This document shows, piece by piece, positions 25,201 through 33,208 of a stretch of DNA of 64,000 bases. The translations under genes were made by a program, and so were the position numbers. The DNA is taken from positions 1 through 64,000 of the forward strand of contig JAZLCA010000001.1 in assembly GCA_045613985.1 (NCBI GenBank), written 5' to 3'. The number at the start of each line of letters is the position of its first letter. Position 1 is the first letter of the stretch. The DNA is from SIG644 sp045613985 (GTDB lineage: Bacteria > Bacillota > Clostridia > Oscillospirales > CAG-272). Under the pieces are notes generated by a model that saw only the letters and a list, made by a program, of their open reading frames with translations, made no database searches and was not told the origin of the DNA.

Positions 25201-26547
25201 AACTATGATATCGTTGCTGCTGGCAAGCTGTCTCCTGAGTTCCTGAATGCATTCTTGAACAACGAAGGCGCTTTCAAGGGCTGGGCAAGTGATGATGTTG
25301 AGACTCAGGCTGCTATCAGCATTGAGAAGAACTACAAGGATCTGGCTCTGTATCTGTACTATGGCGCACTCAACAACGAGGCTCTGGATTCCAAGGGCAA
25401 CACCATTGAGGCTGATCCTATCGCTACCATCAGCACTTGGGCTGAGCAGATCCGTCAGTACCTGCACTCCGCAAGCGTATATCCTCAGCTGGCTATCATG
25501 AACGCTGATAGAGCAGAGGCTCAGAAGAACCACCGCGATGATATCGCTTACGTCTTCGAAGAGATCCTGAACTCTATGGTTGCAGGCCTGGATGAGGTTT
25601 ACAACAGATTCCTGCTGGAAGACTTCGAGAAGGTTCAGATCAACAAGGCTTGGGATTATGCTACCGAGACTGCTACTCTGTTCTGCCTCGACACCGATAA
25701 GGCTCCTCTGATCGCTGCTATGCAGGATTACATCAGCGCTAAGCTGGGCGGCAACAACGCTCTGTTCTTCGACCTGCTGATGAACGAGGGTGACACCGAA
25801 TTCGACGGTCAGCTGATCAACGGTTCTATGTACACCGAGATCTTCGCAATCACCGTTGATAAGTTCGCTTACATCGGTGCTCTGGCTCCTGTCATCGACA
25901 TCGCTGACAAGACCTCCGATTCTTACATCAACTCCGCAACCAACAAGAGAGACCTGGCTGTCAAGGTTCTGGGCGACTACATGATCGATCTGGACAACAT
26001 GGCAATCAAGTACAACTTCCTGAACTACCTGGATGATGCTACCCAGAATCTGGTTCGCGCACAGCTGAACTACATGAAGGCTAACAATGTAGCTGGTAAC
26101 TTTGTTCTGACCTACGATATGATCAACTACCTGGTAGCTGCTCACAACGGTCACAACACCGCTATCTCCATCTACAAGTTCCAGGAGCAGATGAGCAAGA
26201 TTCCTTTCAACTCTTACATCGCTTACTATGGTGATGTTCTGAACCTGATCTCTAGCGACAAGCAGGTTGCTCACGTTGAGAAGCTGCTGAACAGAACCTT
26301 TGATTCTTACATCTACAACTCTGCTAATGCAGGTAAGTTCGATGTAACCATTGGTATCCTGTCCACTACCGATAAGGTTTGGGTTAACACCGCTCTGAAC
26401 AACGTTGTATCTCCTGTTGACGTTCTGGGCACTGGCTTCACCTACGTTGGTTCTGCAGTTCGCGAGTACGATAGCATCGTTAACGTGAACACCCAGTACT
26501 ACCCCAACGGTGATACCACCAAGACCCCTGTAAATCTGTACAATTAA
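22294..26547 (+). CDS. Giant coiled-coil surface lipoprotein
   Basis: A 1417-residue protein. The signal peptide ends in LTGC (Cys31), a lipobox. Residues about 35-450 are heptad-rich coiled coil with a recurring unit around 'LHMNVKAEIA' (two near-identical copies at about 330 and 365) and repeated YATTEAL/YVKTADL motifs. The rest is mostly helical and aromatic-rich with no domain I can name. Codon use is strikingly uniform (GCT, CTG, AAG, AAC, TAC), unlike neighbours, as in very highly expressed genes. GGAGG at 22282 and ATG at 22294 define the start. It lies directly after the LytTR gene and is followed by a strong terminator. A major surface or adhesive filament-like component is an inference. 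Confidence 0.82.
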   Translation: MLTNNKKSFFVKGIALLMAMLMVLSVCLTGCGKAAEEAAKNAQDTADKAVTDAAAAQSAADAVKKELEKYFTSEQTKAEAGKLIEEALKPYATTEALAAFVKSEDFEALKSQLNDFVKLDAVNAAIAKAVEGKVTAAELEAIQKKLAADIKKNETAISDAVNSLKSYATDAEVDAIKKALEDKISKGDKAINDALADYVKTADLTAVQNALNDKIAATDKAVAAAVESLKGYVKADEYALLVSSVQEMTFKMQTLDKEHYGMVMQTLAPYVENQEALASSVQYLMDEIAMIDKKHNDHVVELLAGYTTTENFDLLASAVQALEADLFELHMNVKAEIATLTQNQELLTAGVARLDAALEELHMNVKAEIADHDVKLDNLFAMLEQHKIDTRDMGKEIQAALVNYATKVEVEALEGRLDRLEDVVRGILNAFYTPEEVKTFAEEGFDILDVDPAIIAVQFQNKMNTVDGSMSLADWNATTTKILVETIDNIQKLLERLYEDADGLVHNDDHVDAYLYARKMAINEYLAPLYTEAFNPTTGDLNDSYVVRKGLEYAVLRAANAAELLKMSTAIANALDVNTFADDLKELYETYLYTIGCADADHHKNTQVVTIEHKGEINTFADKFDELLISYLFDYNTVTEKTFNAFEDTKYFAATGNANYNFGKQPTMAVYSFAGKLYTYTDNGASFKIGKDVYTRVGYTIIFDGEGMLWKKADAYGLYYLPTDMNDFQYDGAAIKTVKVDGHHGSLNDIWVADKSGNAGIYEALIQQSYDAQDLIDLANEKFKLFLNDVVKAYGVSKAVADFNKYNVTMDSYAASNFEVKELAATKDVALNTYADISKISDMQFLYALAVGMCTPVAERTVDYTIYLTGAASVQTYVEAALARNTCVDADHKALNHTDVVKGAIYHYDLYQKMIDKAWFLTFELYRTYAYEMTLDILADYISVLDYAIVNPTVDPKATALDGIDTFLANYDIVAAGKLSPEFLNAFLNNEGAFKGWASDDVETQAAISIEKNYKDLALYLYYGALNNEALDSKGNTIEADPIATISTWAEQIRQYLHSASVYPQLAIMNADRAEAQKNHRDDIAYVFEEILNSMVAGLDEVYNRFLLEDFEKVQINKAWDYATETATLFCLDTDKAPLIAAMQDYISAKLGGNNALFFDLLMNEGDTEFDGQLINGSMYTEIFAITVDKFAYIGALAPVIDIADKTSDSYINSATNKRDLAVKVLGDYMIDLDNMAIKYNFLNYLDDATQNLVRAQLNYMKANNVAGNFVLTYDMINYLVAAHNGHNTAISIYKFQEQMSKIPFNSYIAYYGDVLNLISSDKQVAHVEKLLNRTFDSYIYNSANAGKFDVTIGILSTTDKVWVNTALNNVVSPVDVLGTGFTYVGSAVREYDSIVNVNTQYYPNGDTTKTPVNLYN

Positions 26548-26589
26548 TTAACAGATTAGCAGAATTTAATATTCTGTAAACTTAAAAAG

Positions 26590-26625
26590 CACCCTGCGGG
26601 CTTCGGCCCGCGGGGTGTCTTTTTT
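26590..26625 (+). terminator. Terminator after the giant lipoprotein gene
   Basis: Arms CACCCTGCGGGC and GCCCGCGGGGTG around a TTCG tetraloop, followed by TCTTTTTT. Confidence 0.9.
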
Positions 26626-26674
26626 GTTGTCGATGAATAGATGTCGGCGGTTTCTGTGCCGATTCGGTGGCTTG

Positions 26675-29176
26675 CTAATCTGGTTTTTCGCTCTTCTTGC
26701 TCTTCTCAATGCGGATGGAAACGACGGACATATCGTCTGTGCCACTCTGCTTTTGAGCGTCTTCAAGGATTTGTTGCAGTAATTGCTCTTGCTCCGTTGG
26801 CAGCTCGTGTGACAGTAGATCTGCCAGCCAATCCCTGCCTTTCCCGGCGGGTTCTCCATCATACACGCCGTCGCTCATCATCAAAATATGATCTCCTGCT
26901 TGTACTTCCAAAGGCAAGACGTGGGCGTCGATGGTTTGCAAAATGCCGATGGGCAGCGTGTGTGAGCATAAGCAGATTTGCCGACCATCGCGCAAAAGCC
27001 AACTGGGGGCTGCTCCGCTTTTGATCAATTCTCCCTGCCCGGTGTATCGGTTAAAACAAAAAAGATCTATGGTGGAGGAAATTTCATGCTCGGGAATTTT
27101 GGCGCGTGTTAACAGATATTGATTTAAGAGAGAGAGGGCGGTAGGCACGCTTACCCCGGCACGCAGAGTTCGCTCCAGAAAAACGGCACAACTGTTTGAC
27201 GTGATGGCGGCACGTTGCCCATGCCCCATGCCATCGCAAAGAAGGGCATAAAACATTCCGTCGGGACCGTCAAAGGTGCGTATCGTATCGCCGCATGGAG
27301 GACGCCTCTTGCTCTCGGTAGCGAAAACAGGTAGTGAGCGGTAGCGGCAATGAATCTCCCACTCCGGAAGCGTGTGGAGAGTAACGCCGCCTTCCTCGCC
27401 GCCCTCGTAATGCAATTTAGACACCTCGGCGCCGAATACTTTGCCGAGATCGCTTCGGAATTGCTGTTGTGAGACGGTCAACATGGTGGGGGATAGTCCT
27501 AAAATGTGGGATGTCAGGCACTCTTGTCCATAGACAATGACCTTTTGGAAGGGGATTTTTTGTTTCCGTAAATAGCTTGCAATTTGTTCGGCCAATGCCG
27601 GATGCATTTTCTCGGAGTGCTCCCGCTCCCGATGCAATACATCACGGAACAGATGAGAAATGCCGTCACAGTTCATGGCAAACATCCCTCCGGTGTCGTA
27701 ACGTATCGTATCGTAGCAGGTCTTGGCGTAACGATCGTTAAGATGCCGAGCAAGGTCTTGGTGATTGGGGCAGTCCCGAAACGGAAAGGATTGAGCGTCA
27801 TTTTCGCTGATCTCTCCCAGCAACATCAGGCGTTGACCGGCGGTGCGAATGGCGGCACGGTAAGATTCTTTGCCGAGCTTGAGGCAGCTTGGCTTACCGG
27901 AGCAGGCGGCACAATGAAAGGCAAAAGCCTGCTCACATATCCCGTACGTTTGCTCTGCGGGCAAATCGCAAATCGCTTTGGCTTTTCGGAACGTCTCGGC
28001 CAGCGAGCTGAAGGCGCCCGAAATGGCCGATATCGTCCGAAGCGTTTGTGCATGATTGGCTTGTGCGATGATCATGCGTGCAAAATCAGCGTCATCTTCC
28101 GTGGAATTTTTGGCGGGCGTCTCCGCCTTGGGCGATGCGGTGGGGCGTCCGTGCAGCCGCCATCTTACGCTGAACAACGAAATGCCGACGACAAAGGAGG
28201 GAAGGATCGTCCACAGCGCCTCGTCCTTTGCAAACAGCAACAAATAAACGGCACCGCCCAGTGTGGCGATCAGCAGAGAAAAGGATCCGATCATCTCTTT
28301 CAGAGCGGCATAAACGATGCAAACACCAATCAGCAACGGGACGATGAAAAGATCGTAGGGTAGCCCGCAGACAAGTGACCATAAGATACCGCCCCCTGCG
28401 CCCCGCCGTCTTGTGCTGTCAAGGCACATCCAAACGGCTAGCACAGCCACCGGGGATAGACCGAAAAAGTGTAGGGATCGCCCGCAGAAGCATACACAAG
28501 CCATAAGTGTTGCATATGCTACGAGGCCAATTCCGCTGTTTTGAGCCGCTTTGCGAGAAGAGGTATCCTTGTTCCCGAGAAGCTCCAAATGCGCAAACAA
28601 GGCGGTTAGCGGGGGCGTGAGCAGCAAATAAAAGATGGATCCGTACAAATCGTAAAATACAAAACCGCCAAGGATCGAAATGCCAAGGCTTGGGATCAAT
28701 GCGCAGAACAGCGAGATCAACACCTTTCGGCTGATCGTATCGTTGAACGAAAGAGGTTTTATGGCAAATCCCGTGCGAGTATTTTCTCCCCTCCATAGCA
28801 TCCGCATAAAACTTTTGCTCTGCTGTGCATATCGTCGGATGCGGTTGGCCACGCTGACTCCTTCATTCGCAACAAGAAGGCGGAACAGAAGCCGCAAAAG
28901 CACCGCGGTGATCGTGGCGGCGATCGTCCATCCGCTTGAGTCGCCTTGCTGCCAACAGCCGAACAAGGTTCCCAACAGCAGCCAGCCGAGTTGATGGTCG
29001 GCGGCGCAAACGAGGGACAAGGGCAGCGGATTGACCGAAAAAAGCAGGGGCGAGCATAAGACGTAGGCGGCAGCGCTCAGCAGCACGCCTTGGAGCAGCT
29101 CGCGCGGACGGACGGTGACGGTGTGCCCGGACGTTTCGCCCGCTTTGGGCATTGGATCTGTGAAATTCTGTTGCAT
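26675..29176 (-). CDS. spoIIE: Stage II sporulation protein E, PPM phosphatase
   Basis: An 833-residue protein. SpoIIE dephosphorylates the anti-sigma factor antagonist SpoIIAA to activate sigma-F in the forespore. The first 340 residues carry about ten membrane helices; a linker region with a cysteine cluster (CAACSGKPSC) follows, and residues about 620-830 form the PPM/PP2C phosphatase with the hallmark LLCDGMGHGQRA, SSTIDLFCFNRYTG, KSGAAPSWL, PIGIL and MMSDGV. ATG at 29176 follows AAGGAGGAATC. The length fits the family (about 800). Its presence marks a spore-forming lineage. No obvious sigma-A promoter was identified; Spo0A control would be expected. Confidence 0.93.
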   Translation of the reverse strand: MQQNFTDPMPKAGETSGHTVTVRPRELLQGVLLSAAAYVLCSPLLFSVNPLPLSLVCAADHQLGWLLLGTLFGCWQQGDSSGWTIAATITAVLLRLLFRLLVANEGVSVANRIRRYAQQSKSFMRMLWRGENTRTGFAIKPLSFNDTISRKVLISLFCALIPSLGISILGGFVFYDLYGSIFYLLLTPPLTALFAHLELLGNKDTSSRKAAQNSGIGLVAYATLMACVCFCGRSLHFFGLSPVAVLAVWMCLDSTRRRGAGGGILWSLVCGLPYDLFIVPLLIGVCIVYAALKEMIGSFSLLIATLGGAVYLLLFAKDEALWTILPSFVVGISLFSVRWRLHGRPTASPKAETPAKNSTEDDADFARMIIAQANHAQTLRTISAISGAFSSLAETFRKAKAICDLPAEQTYGICEQAFAFHCAACSGKPSCLKLGKESYRAAIRTAGQRLMLLGEISENDAQSFPFRDCPNHQDLARHLNDRYAKTCYDTIRYDTGGMFAMNCDGISHLFRDVLHREREHSEKMHPALAEQIASYLRKQKIPFQKVIVYGQECLTSHILGLSPTMLTVSQQQFRSDLGKVFGAEVSKLHYEGGEEGGVTLHTLPEWEIHCRYRSLPVFATESKRRPPCGDTIRTFDGPDGMFYALLCDGMGHGQRAAITSNSCAVFLERTLRAGVSVPTALSLLNQYLLTRAKIPEHEISSTIDLFCFNRYTGQGELIKSGAAPSWLLRDGRQICLCSHTLPIGILQTIDAHVLPLEVQAGDHILMMSDGVYDGEPAGKGRDWLADLLSHELPTEQEQLLQQILEDAQKQSGTDDMSVVSIRIEKSKKSEKPD

Positions 29177-29283
29177 AGGGGATTCCTCCTTGGCCTGACG
29201 GTAGATTGCCTCGCCTTATTATACGGCGGATGCAACGCAAAATCGGTCGAAATAAGAGGGGCATCCCCACCGGTTTATCTGCA

Positions 29284-29312
29284 TTGACAAAGCGGTCGAT
29301 TTGTGATATACT
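29284..29312 (+). promoter_or_regulatory. Promoter of the DUF1273/SLOG gene
   Basis: TTGACA at 29284-29289, 17-bp spacer, TATACT at 29307-29312. Confidence 0.82.
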
Positions 29313-29342
29313 GATGCTAGTTCAAAAACAAGGAGGTCGGAT

Positions 29343-29834
29343 ATGGTTGAAAAGACTCCATTGATCGTTTGCCTGACCGGACACCGTAACATTCCAACCG
29401 AACACGCGCTCCGTCTTCCCGCCCTTTTGGAAAAGGAAATCTATGCTTTGATCGACCGCGGTGCCGTTGAATTTCGCGCCGGAGGGGCAATGGGCTACGA
29501 TATGGTTGCCACTCTGAAATTGATCGAGATCAAAGAACAACGCCCCCACATCAAGATCCGTTTGTGCCTGCCTTGCCGCGATCAAACGCGGGGATGGAGC
29601 GAGGCCGCTTGCCGCGCCTACCGTTATATTTTGGATCGGGCAGATGAAGTCAGTTACACGACCGAATTCTACACCTCCGGCTGTATGCTGGCACGGGACC
29701 GTGAATTGGTGGAGGGAAGTGACGTTTGCTTAGCTTATTGCACCCAAAACCGCGGAGGATCCTTCTATACCTGCTCCTATGCCTTGAAGAAAGGTCTGGA
29801 GCTGATCAATCTGGCGGATCAGCTTCCCCGATAA
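29343..29834 (+). CDS. DUF1273 (YpsA-like) SLOG-domain protein
   Basis: A 163-residue Rossmann-like protein of the SLOG superfamily. It begins with VCLTGHRNIP, typical of DUF1273/YpsA, has the glycine-rich nucleotide-binding GGAMGYDMVA at about residue 48, and ends with GGSFYTCSYALKKG. SLOG proteins bind nucleotides or nucleotide-derived ligands; YpsA of B. subtilis affects cell division and stress. AAGGAGG precedes the ATG. It forms a single-gene unit between its promoter and a terminator. The function here is not known. Confidence 0.85.
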   Translation: MVEKTPLIVCLTGHRNIPTEHALRLPALLEKEIYALIDRGAVEFRAGGAMGYDMVATLKLIEIKEQRPHIKIRLCLPCRDQTRGWSEAACRAYRYILDRADEVSYTTEFYTSGCMLARDRELVEGSDVCLAYCTQNRGGSFYTCSYALKKGLELINLADQLPR

Positions 29835-29838
29835 AGAC

Positions 29839-29883
29839 AAAACACCGATACAAACGAAACGTTGTATCGGTGCTTTGTTTTTA
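29839..29883 (+). terminator. Terminator after the DUF1273 gene
   Basis: Arms AAAACACCGATACAA and TTGTATCGGTGCTTTGTTTTT; probably bidirectional, serving also the DUF378 gene on the other strand. Confidence 0.85.
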
Positions 29884-29889
29884 TCGTCC

Positions 29890-30105
29890 TTATTCTCTCA
29901 GCTCGCCGTAGCCTTCGCGTTCGCGGAACAAAAGGCTGATACACCAGACACCCGCCAGGGCGACCAGTGTGTAAACGATACGGCTGATCAGCGCGTCTTG
30001 TCCGCCGCAGATCCATGCGACGATATCAAATTGGAACAGCCCGATGCTGCCCCAGTTGAGCGCTCCGACGATGGTAAGGATCAGCGCAATACGATCCAGA
30101 ATCAT
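29890..30105 (-). CDS. DUF378 small membrane protein
   Basis: A 71-residue protein of the DUF378 (YuzA-like) family: LDRIALILTIVGALNWGSIGLF is the family signature, with two membrane helices at about residues 4-24 and 42-62. Start at 30105 (MILDRIAL) follows GGAAAGGAATC; the longer reading to 30177 lacks a site. Function of the family is unknown. The following stretch 30106-30235 contains no gene. Confidence 0.85.
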   Translation of the reverse strand: MILDRIALILTIVGALNWGSIGLFQFDIVAWICGGQDALISRIVYTLVALAGVWCISLLFREREGYGELRE

Positions 30106-30235
30106 AATGGTAACTCGATTCCTTTCCTTTGTCTTGCTTTGAGCGGCGCGCTTTGCACTCGCAAAACACTCCGTCAAGGAAAAGTATGCGCCAAGAAGGA
30201 CAAAAGTATGCGAGATGATTTTAAAATGCTAGGAA

Positions 30236-30424
30236 TTACGGTTCTTGAGGCGGCGGCACTTCTATTTCGCCTTGTGCATTTTCAAACGCTTTGATCTCTT
30301 GACGGATCAAGTAGAGAATTTGCCCATTGGCAGAGCGTCCATAATATTTGGATATATAATGTAGTTTGTAATGCAGACTCGGGTCAATTTCGATGCCAAG
30401 ATGTTTATTCTTTTTGTTTCTCAT
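30236..30424 (-). CDS. Arc-type ribbon-helix-helix protein
   Basis: A 62-residue basic protein whose core (HLGIEIDPSLHYKLHYISKYYGRSANGQILYLIRQEI) fits the ribbon-helix-helix fold: a short strand, helix, turn with GRSANG, second helix. Such proteins bind palindromic operators as dimers. TTTGGAGAT lies upstream of the ATG at 30424. It is divergent from the SLOG gene at 30528, and the shared 103-bp region has a perfect palindrome and a related half-site, so it probably represses that gene and itself. Confidence 0.75.
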   Translation of the reverse strand: MRNKKNKHLGIEIDPSLHYKLHYISKYYGRSANGQILYLIRQEIKAFENAQGEIEVPPPQEP

Positions 30425-30440
30425 AAAAAATCTCCAAATC

Positions 30441-30509
30441 ATCTTAATATAAGTACATTTTAAGATAAATTTGTGGTATAATGTTGACGGTATACTTATA
30501 TTAAGTATA
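30441..30509 (+). promoter_or_regulatory. Promoter and palindromic operators between RHH and SLOG genes
   Basis: -35 TACATT (30454-30459), 17-bp spacer, -10 TATAAT (30477-30482). A 19-bp perfect palindrome, TATACTTATATTAAGTATA, lies at 30491-30509, over the start of transcription. TTAATATAAGTA (30444-30455), the inverse of its core, touches the -35. Both positions suit a repressor. Confidence 0.7.
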
Positions 30510-30527
30510 CAGATTTTGGAGGTTTTT

Positions 30528-30863
30528 ATGAAAATTGCAATTATTGGCTCAAGGAGTGCTGTGGCGAGGGGGATAGAAGAATATGTTGAGGATGGCGATG
30601 AAATCGTGTCCGGTGGTGCTGTGGGCGTAGATCATTTTGCTGCGGAATATGCAAGAAGCCACGGGCTAAAGCTTACCGAATTTTTGCCGCAATATGAAAA
30701 ATACGGTCGGGGCGCGCCGATTGTCCGAAATAAAAAGATTGTGGACTATTGTGACCGGATCGTTGCATTTTGGGATGGAAAATCCAAAGGAACCTTGTCG
30801 GTCATAAAGTATGCAGAAAAGGTTGGAAAACCATGTGAGATTATTATTTCCCAAAATGAGTAA
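30528..30863 (+). CDS. DUF2493 (YAcAr/SLOG) protein
   Basis: A 111-residue SLOG-family protein: N-terminal MKIAIIGSRS, nucleotide-binding IVSGGAVGVDHFAAEYA at about residue 35, and EFLPQYEKYGRGAPIVRNKKIVD. The family (DUF2493) binds nucleotide-like ligands and is common on phages and islands. TTTTGGAGGTTTTT precedes ATG at 30528. It is the second SLOG-type protein within 1.2 kb but belongs to a different subfamily from the DUF1273 gene. Regulation by the divergent RHH protein is suggested by the shared palindromes. A terminator follows. Confidence 0.82.
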   Translation: MKIAIIGSRSAVARGIEEYVEDGDEIVSGGAVGVDHFAAEYARSHGLKLTEFLPQYEKYGRGAPIVRNKKIVDYCDRIVAFWDGKSKGTLSVIKYAEKVGKPCEIIISQNE

Positions 30864-30869
30864 AAAGAA

Positions 30870-30903
30870 AAATATCCGCAGAGAAAATCCTCTGCGGATA
30901 TTT
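30870..30903. terminator. Bidirectional terminator
   Basis: Arms AAATATCCGCAGAG and CTCTGCGGATATTT around a short A-rich loop; it serves the SLOG gene (plus) and the corrinoid protein gene (minus). Confidence 0.88.
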
Positions 30904-30914
30904 TAATTCAGCGT

Positions 30915-31556
30915 TTACGCCTTTCTCTTCTCCAGGCAGAAGGCCAGAGCGGCGTCTGCGGCGGAGGCGGCATCGTCGGTGTAGCAATCGGCACCGATGC
31001 TGTCGCAAAATGCCTTGGAGACGGGGGCACCGCCAACCATGACCTTGACGTTCAGACCCTGCTCCTTCACGGCCTCAACGATGTTCTTCATCTCACCCAT
31101 GGTGGTGGTCAGAAGGGCGGAGCAGCAGATGACGTCAGCGTTCAGCTCCTGCGCTGCCTTAACGAAGGCTTCGGCAGAGACGTCAACGCCCAGGTCGTGA
31201 ACGGTCAGACCCTTGCTCTCCAGCATCATCTTGACCAGGTTCTTACCGATGTCGTGAAGGTCGCCCTTGACGGTACCGACAACGGCAACGCCGTTGGCTT
31301 CTACGCCGTCGCGCAGCAGAGCTTCCTTGAGCTCGGCCATACCCTGATTCATGGCGCGTGCGGAGATCAGAACCTCGGGAACGTAAACCTCGCCTGCCTT
31401 GAACTGCTCGCCAATGACAGCCATGCCGGCCAACAGACCGTCATTCATGATGGTCTTGGGGTCCATGCCCTCCTCCAGCGCCTGGCGCACCAGAGCAACC
31501 ACCTGCTTTGCGCGGCCTTCTTGCAGAAGGCTGCTGATATCTTCCAAAATGGACAT
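30915..31556 (-). CDS. Methyltransferase cognate corrinoid protein
   Basis: A 213-residue protein of the MtaC/MtbC/MttC type. Residues 1-85 form the helical cap (ILEDISSLLQEGRA...YVPEVLISARAMNQGM). Residues 90-213 bind the corrinoid: VGTVKGDLHDIGKNLVKMM contains DLHDIG, whose His is the lower axial ligand, followed by GVDVSAEAFV and VMVGGAPVS. It carries a methyl group between a substrate methyltransferase and an acceptor. Start at 31556 follows AAAGGAAG; the longer frame to 31589 has no site. The partner MtaB/MttB-like methyltransferase is not in this window. It is divergent from the activator gene at 31698, which repairs such corrinoids. Confidence 0.92.
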   Translation of the reverse strand: MSILEDISSLLQEGRAKQVVALVRQALEEGMDPKTIMNDGLLAGMAVIGEQFKAGEVYVPEVLISARAMNQGMAELKEALLRDGVEANGVAVVGTVKGDLHDIGKNLVKMMLESKGLTVHDLGVDVSAEAFVKAAQELNADVICCSALLTTTMGEMKNIVEAVKEQGLNVKVMVGGAPVSKAFCDSIGADCYTDDAASAADAALAFCLEKRKA

Positions 31557-31636
31557 ACGTACTTCCTTTCCCGCCTTTCGGCGCGGCAATATTGCCGGGA
31601 TAAATAGATTTTGTATATATATTTTTTTGATTTCAC

Positions 31637-31665
31637 TTGAATTTACGCTCGGGATTTGTTATACT
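31637..31665 (+). promoter_or_regulatory. Promoter of the corrinoid activator gene
   Basis: TTGAAT at 31637-31642, 17-bp spacer, TATACT at 31660-31665, in the 141-bp divergent region. Confidence 0.7.
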
Positions 31666-31697
31666 TTTGATGATACTACAAACAAGGGGAAACAGCC

Positions 31698-33191
31698 ATG
31701 AGCTTTACCATAGAAATTCACAGCGGCGAGAGCGTAAAGTGCCTGACCTATCAAGCCCCCGTGCTTTTGTCACAGGCGCTGATCGACGCAGGATTGTCCC
31801 ATCCGCATCCTTGCGGCGGACGCGGCGCGTGCGGCAAGTGTGCGCTTCGTGTTACGGGAGTACTCTCTCCCATGACCGAGACGGAGTGCCAAGGCCTTGC
31901 GAAAGCGGGGTTGGCAACGGACGGGGATATCCGTTTGTCCTGTCTTTGCAAGGCGATCGGGGATACCTCTATCCATTATACCACAACTATTTCTCCGTTG
32001 CAAGGGCTTTTGAAAGGTTTTTGTCGCGAATTTTCTTTGGATCCGCCCGCCGGTCGAGATGGCACCGGTATGGCGGTGGACGTTGGCACCACCAGCGTGG
32101 CGGCCTACCTGTATGATATGAAAACCGGGGCATTGCTTGCACAGCTGTGCGTGGAAAATCCCCAACGGACACAGGGCGCGGACGTCATCTCTCGCATTTT
32201 GTACGCGCTTCAAGGAGGTGCGTCGCACCTGCAAGGGCAGATCCAAGATTGCCTGTCCGAGCTTGCCCGGCGTTTGAGCGAAAAAGCAGGGGTGGCTCGG
32301 CCGCAAACCGCTGTGATCGTGGGCAATACCGCCATGCTGTCGTTGGCGACGGGAACGGACGTGGCTCCCTTGTCGGCCGCTCCCTTTCACATGGCCCGTT
32401 CGTTTGGCGAATGGGAAAACGGCACCTATTATCCCCCCTGCATTTCGGCCTATGTGGGCGCCGATATGACGGCGGCTATTTTGGCGAGCGATATGTGCCG
32501 CGAACAAGATAAGACGGCCCTTCTTCTCGACGTGGGCACCAACGGCGAGATGGCTCTGTGGCACCAAGGAAAACTGATTTGCTGTTCCACCGCCGCAGGC
32601 CCCGCCTTTGAAGGAGCGGGCATCTCTTGCGGATGTCTGGCGGTTGCCGGTGCTGTTTGCGCCGTGAGAGCAAAAGAGGGCGCGCTAGAATACGAGACGA
32701 TTGACGGTCTTGCGCCCGTTGGTCTTTGCGGCACGGGACTGATCGATGCCGCCGCGGCACTGCTCGAGCTTGGCATACTGGAGGACAGCGGCTATATGGA
32801 ACAGGACGCTCCCATCGGGGACAGCGGCCTTTGCCTGACGCGAGCAGACATCCGCCAGCTGCAATTGGCCAAGGCGGCCATTCGTGCGGGCATTGAAACC
32901 TTGCTTTCGGAGGCGCGAATCGGCTACGATGCGGTAGATGCGGTGTATTTGGCGGGCGGATTCGGCTCGTACCTGCATGCCGACACCTGTGCGGCGATTG
33001 GTATGATCCCGAGGGAATTGACCGAAAAGATCAAGGTCTTGGGCAACGCGGCGGGGCAAGGAGCAACCTTGATGCTTCTGTCGCGCGAGGAACTTGCACA
33101 GGCGGAGCAGATCGCGCGCATGGCCGAGACGATCGAGCTTTCGTCAAGTGCGGTGTTCATGGAAAATTACGTGGAGAGCATGATGTTCTGA
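31698..33191 (+). CDS. Corrinoid reductive-activation protein (RACo-like, 2Fe-2S plus ASKHA)
   Basis: A 497-residue protein. Residues about 1-90 hold a [2Fe-2S] ferredoxin domain with PHPCGGRGACGKC and the distant Cys in RLSCLC. Residues about 120-490 form the ASKHA ATPase (DUF4445): AVDVGTTSVAAYLYD, TQGADVISRI, VGNTAMLSLATG, LLDVGTNGEMAL and VYLAGGFGSYL. RACo-type proteins use ATP to reduce inactive Co(II) corrinoid to Co(I). GGGGAAACAGCC precedes the ATG at 31698. Its divergent partner, the corrinoid protein, is the expected client. Length is shorter than the usual 600 residues, lacking a clear linker domain. Confidence 0.9.
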   Translation: MSFTIEIHSGESVKCLTYQAPVLLSQALIDAGLSHPHPCGGRGACGKCALRVTGVLSPMTETECQGLAKAGLATDGDIRLSCLCKAIGDTSIHYTTTISPLQGLLKGFCREFSLDPPAGRDGTGMAVDVGTTSVAAYLYDMKTGALLAQLCVENPQRTQGADVISRILYALQGGASHLQGQIQDCLSELARRLSEKAGVARPQTAVIVGNTAMLSLATGTDVAPLSAAPFHMARSFGEWENGTYYPPCISAYVGADMTAAILASDMCREQDKTALLLDVGTNGEMALWHQGKLICCSTAAGPAFEGAGISCGCLAVAGAVCAVRAKEGALEYETIDGLAPVGLCGTGLIDAAAALLELGILEDSGYMEQDAPIGDSGLCLTRADIRQLQLAKAAIRAGIETLLSEARIGYDAVDAVYLAGGFGSYLHADTCAAIGMIPRELTEKIKVLGNAAGQGATLMLLSREELAQAEQIARMAETIELSSSAVFMENYVESMMF

Positions 33192-33208
33192 CGGGGAGCA
33201 GGGGGGAG

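Noticed and set aside
22279..26274. 1331-codon open frame on the minus strand opposite the giant lipoprotein
   Set aside because: It is a by-product of the strong, regular codon use of the plus-strand gene; the protein is a low-complexity Val/Ser/Leu/Gln string with no start signal, while the plus strand has a signal peptide, lipobox and ribosome binding site.
31557..31697. Cobalamin riboswitch between the corrinoid protein and activator genes
   Set aside because: Only 141 bp, AT-rich, without a recognisable B12-box or the needed paired elements on either strand.
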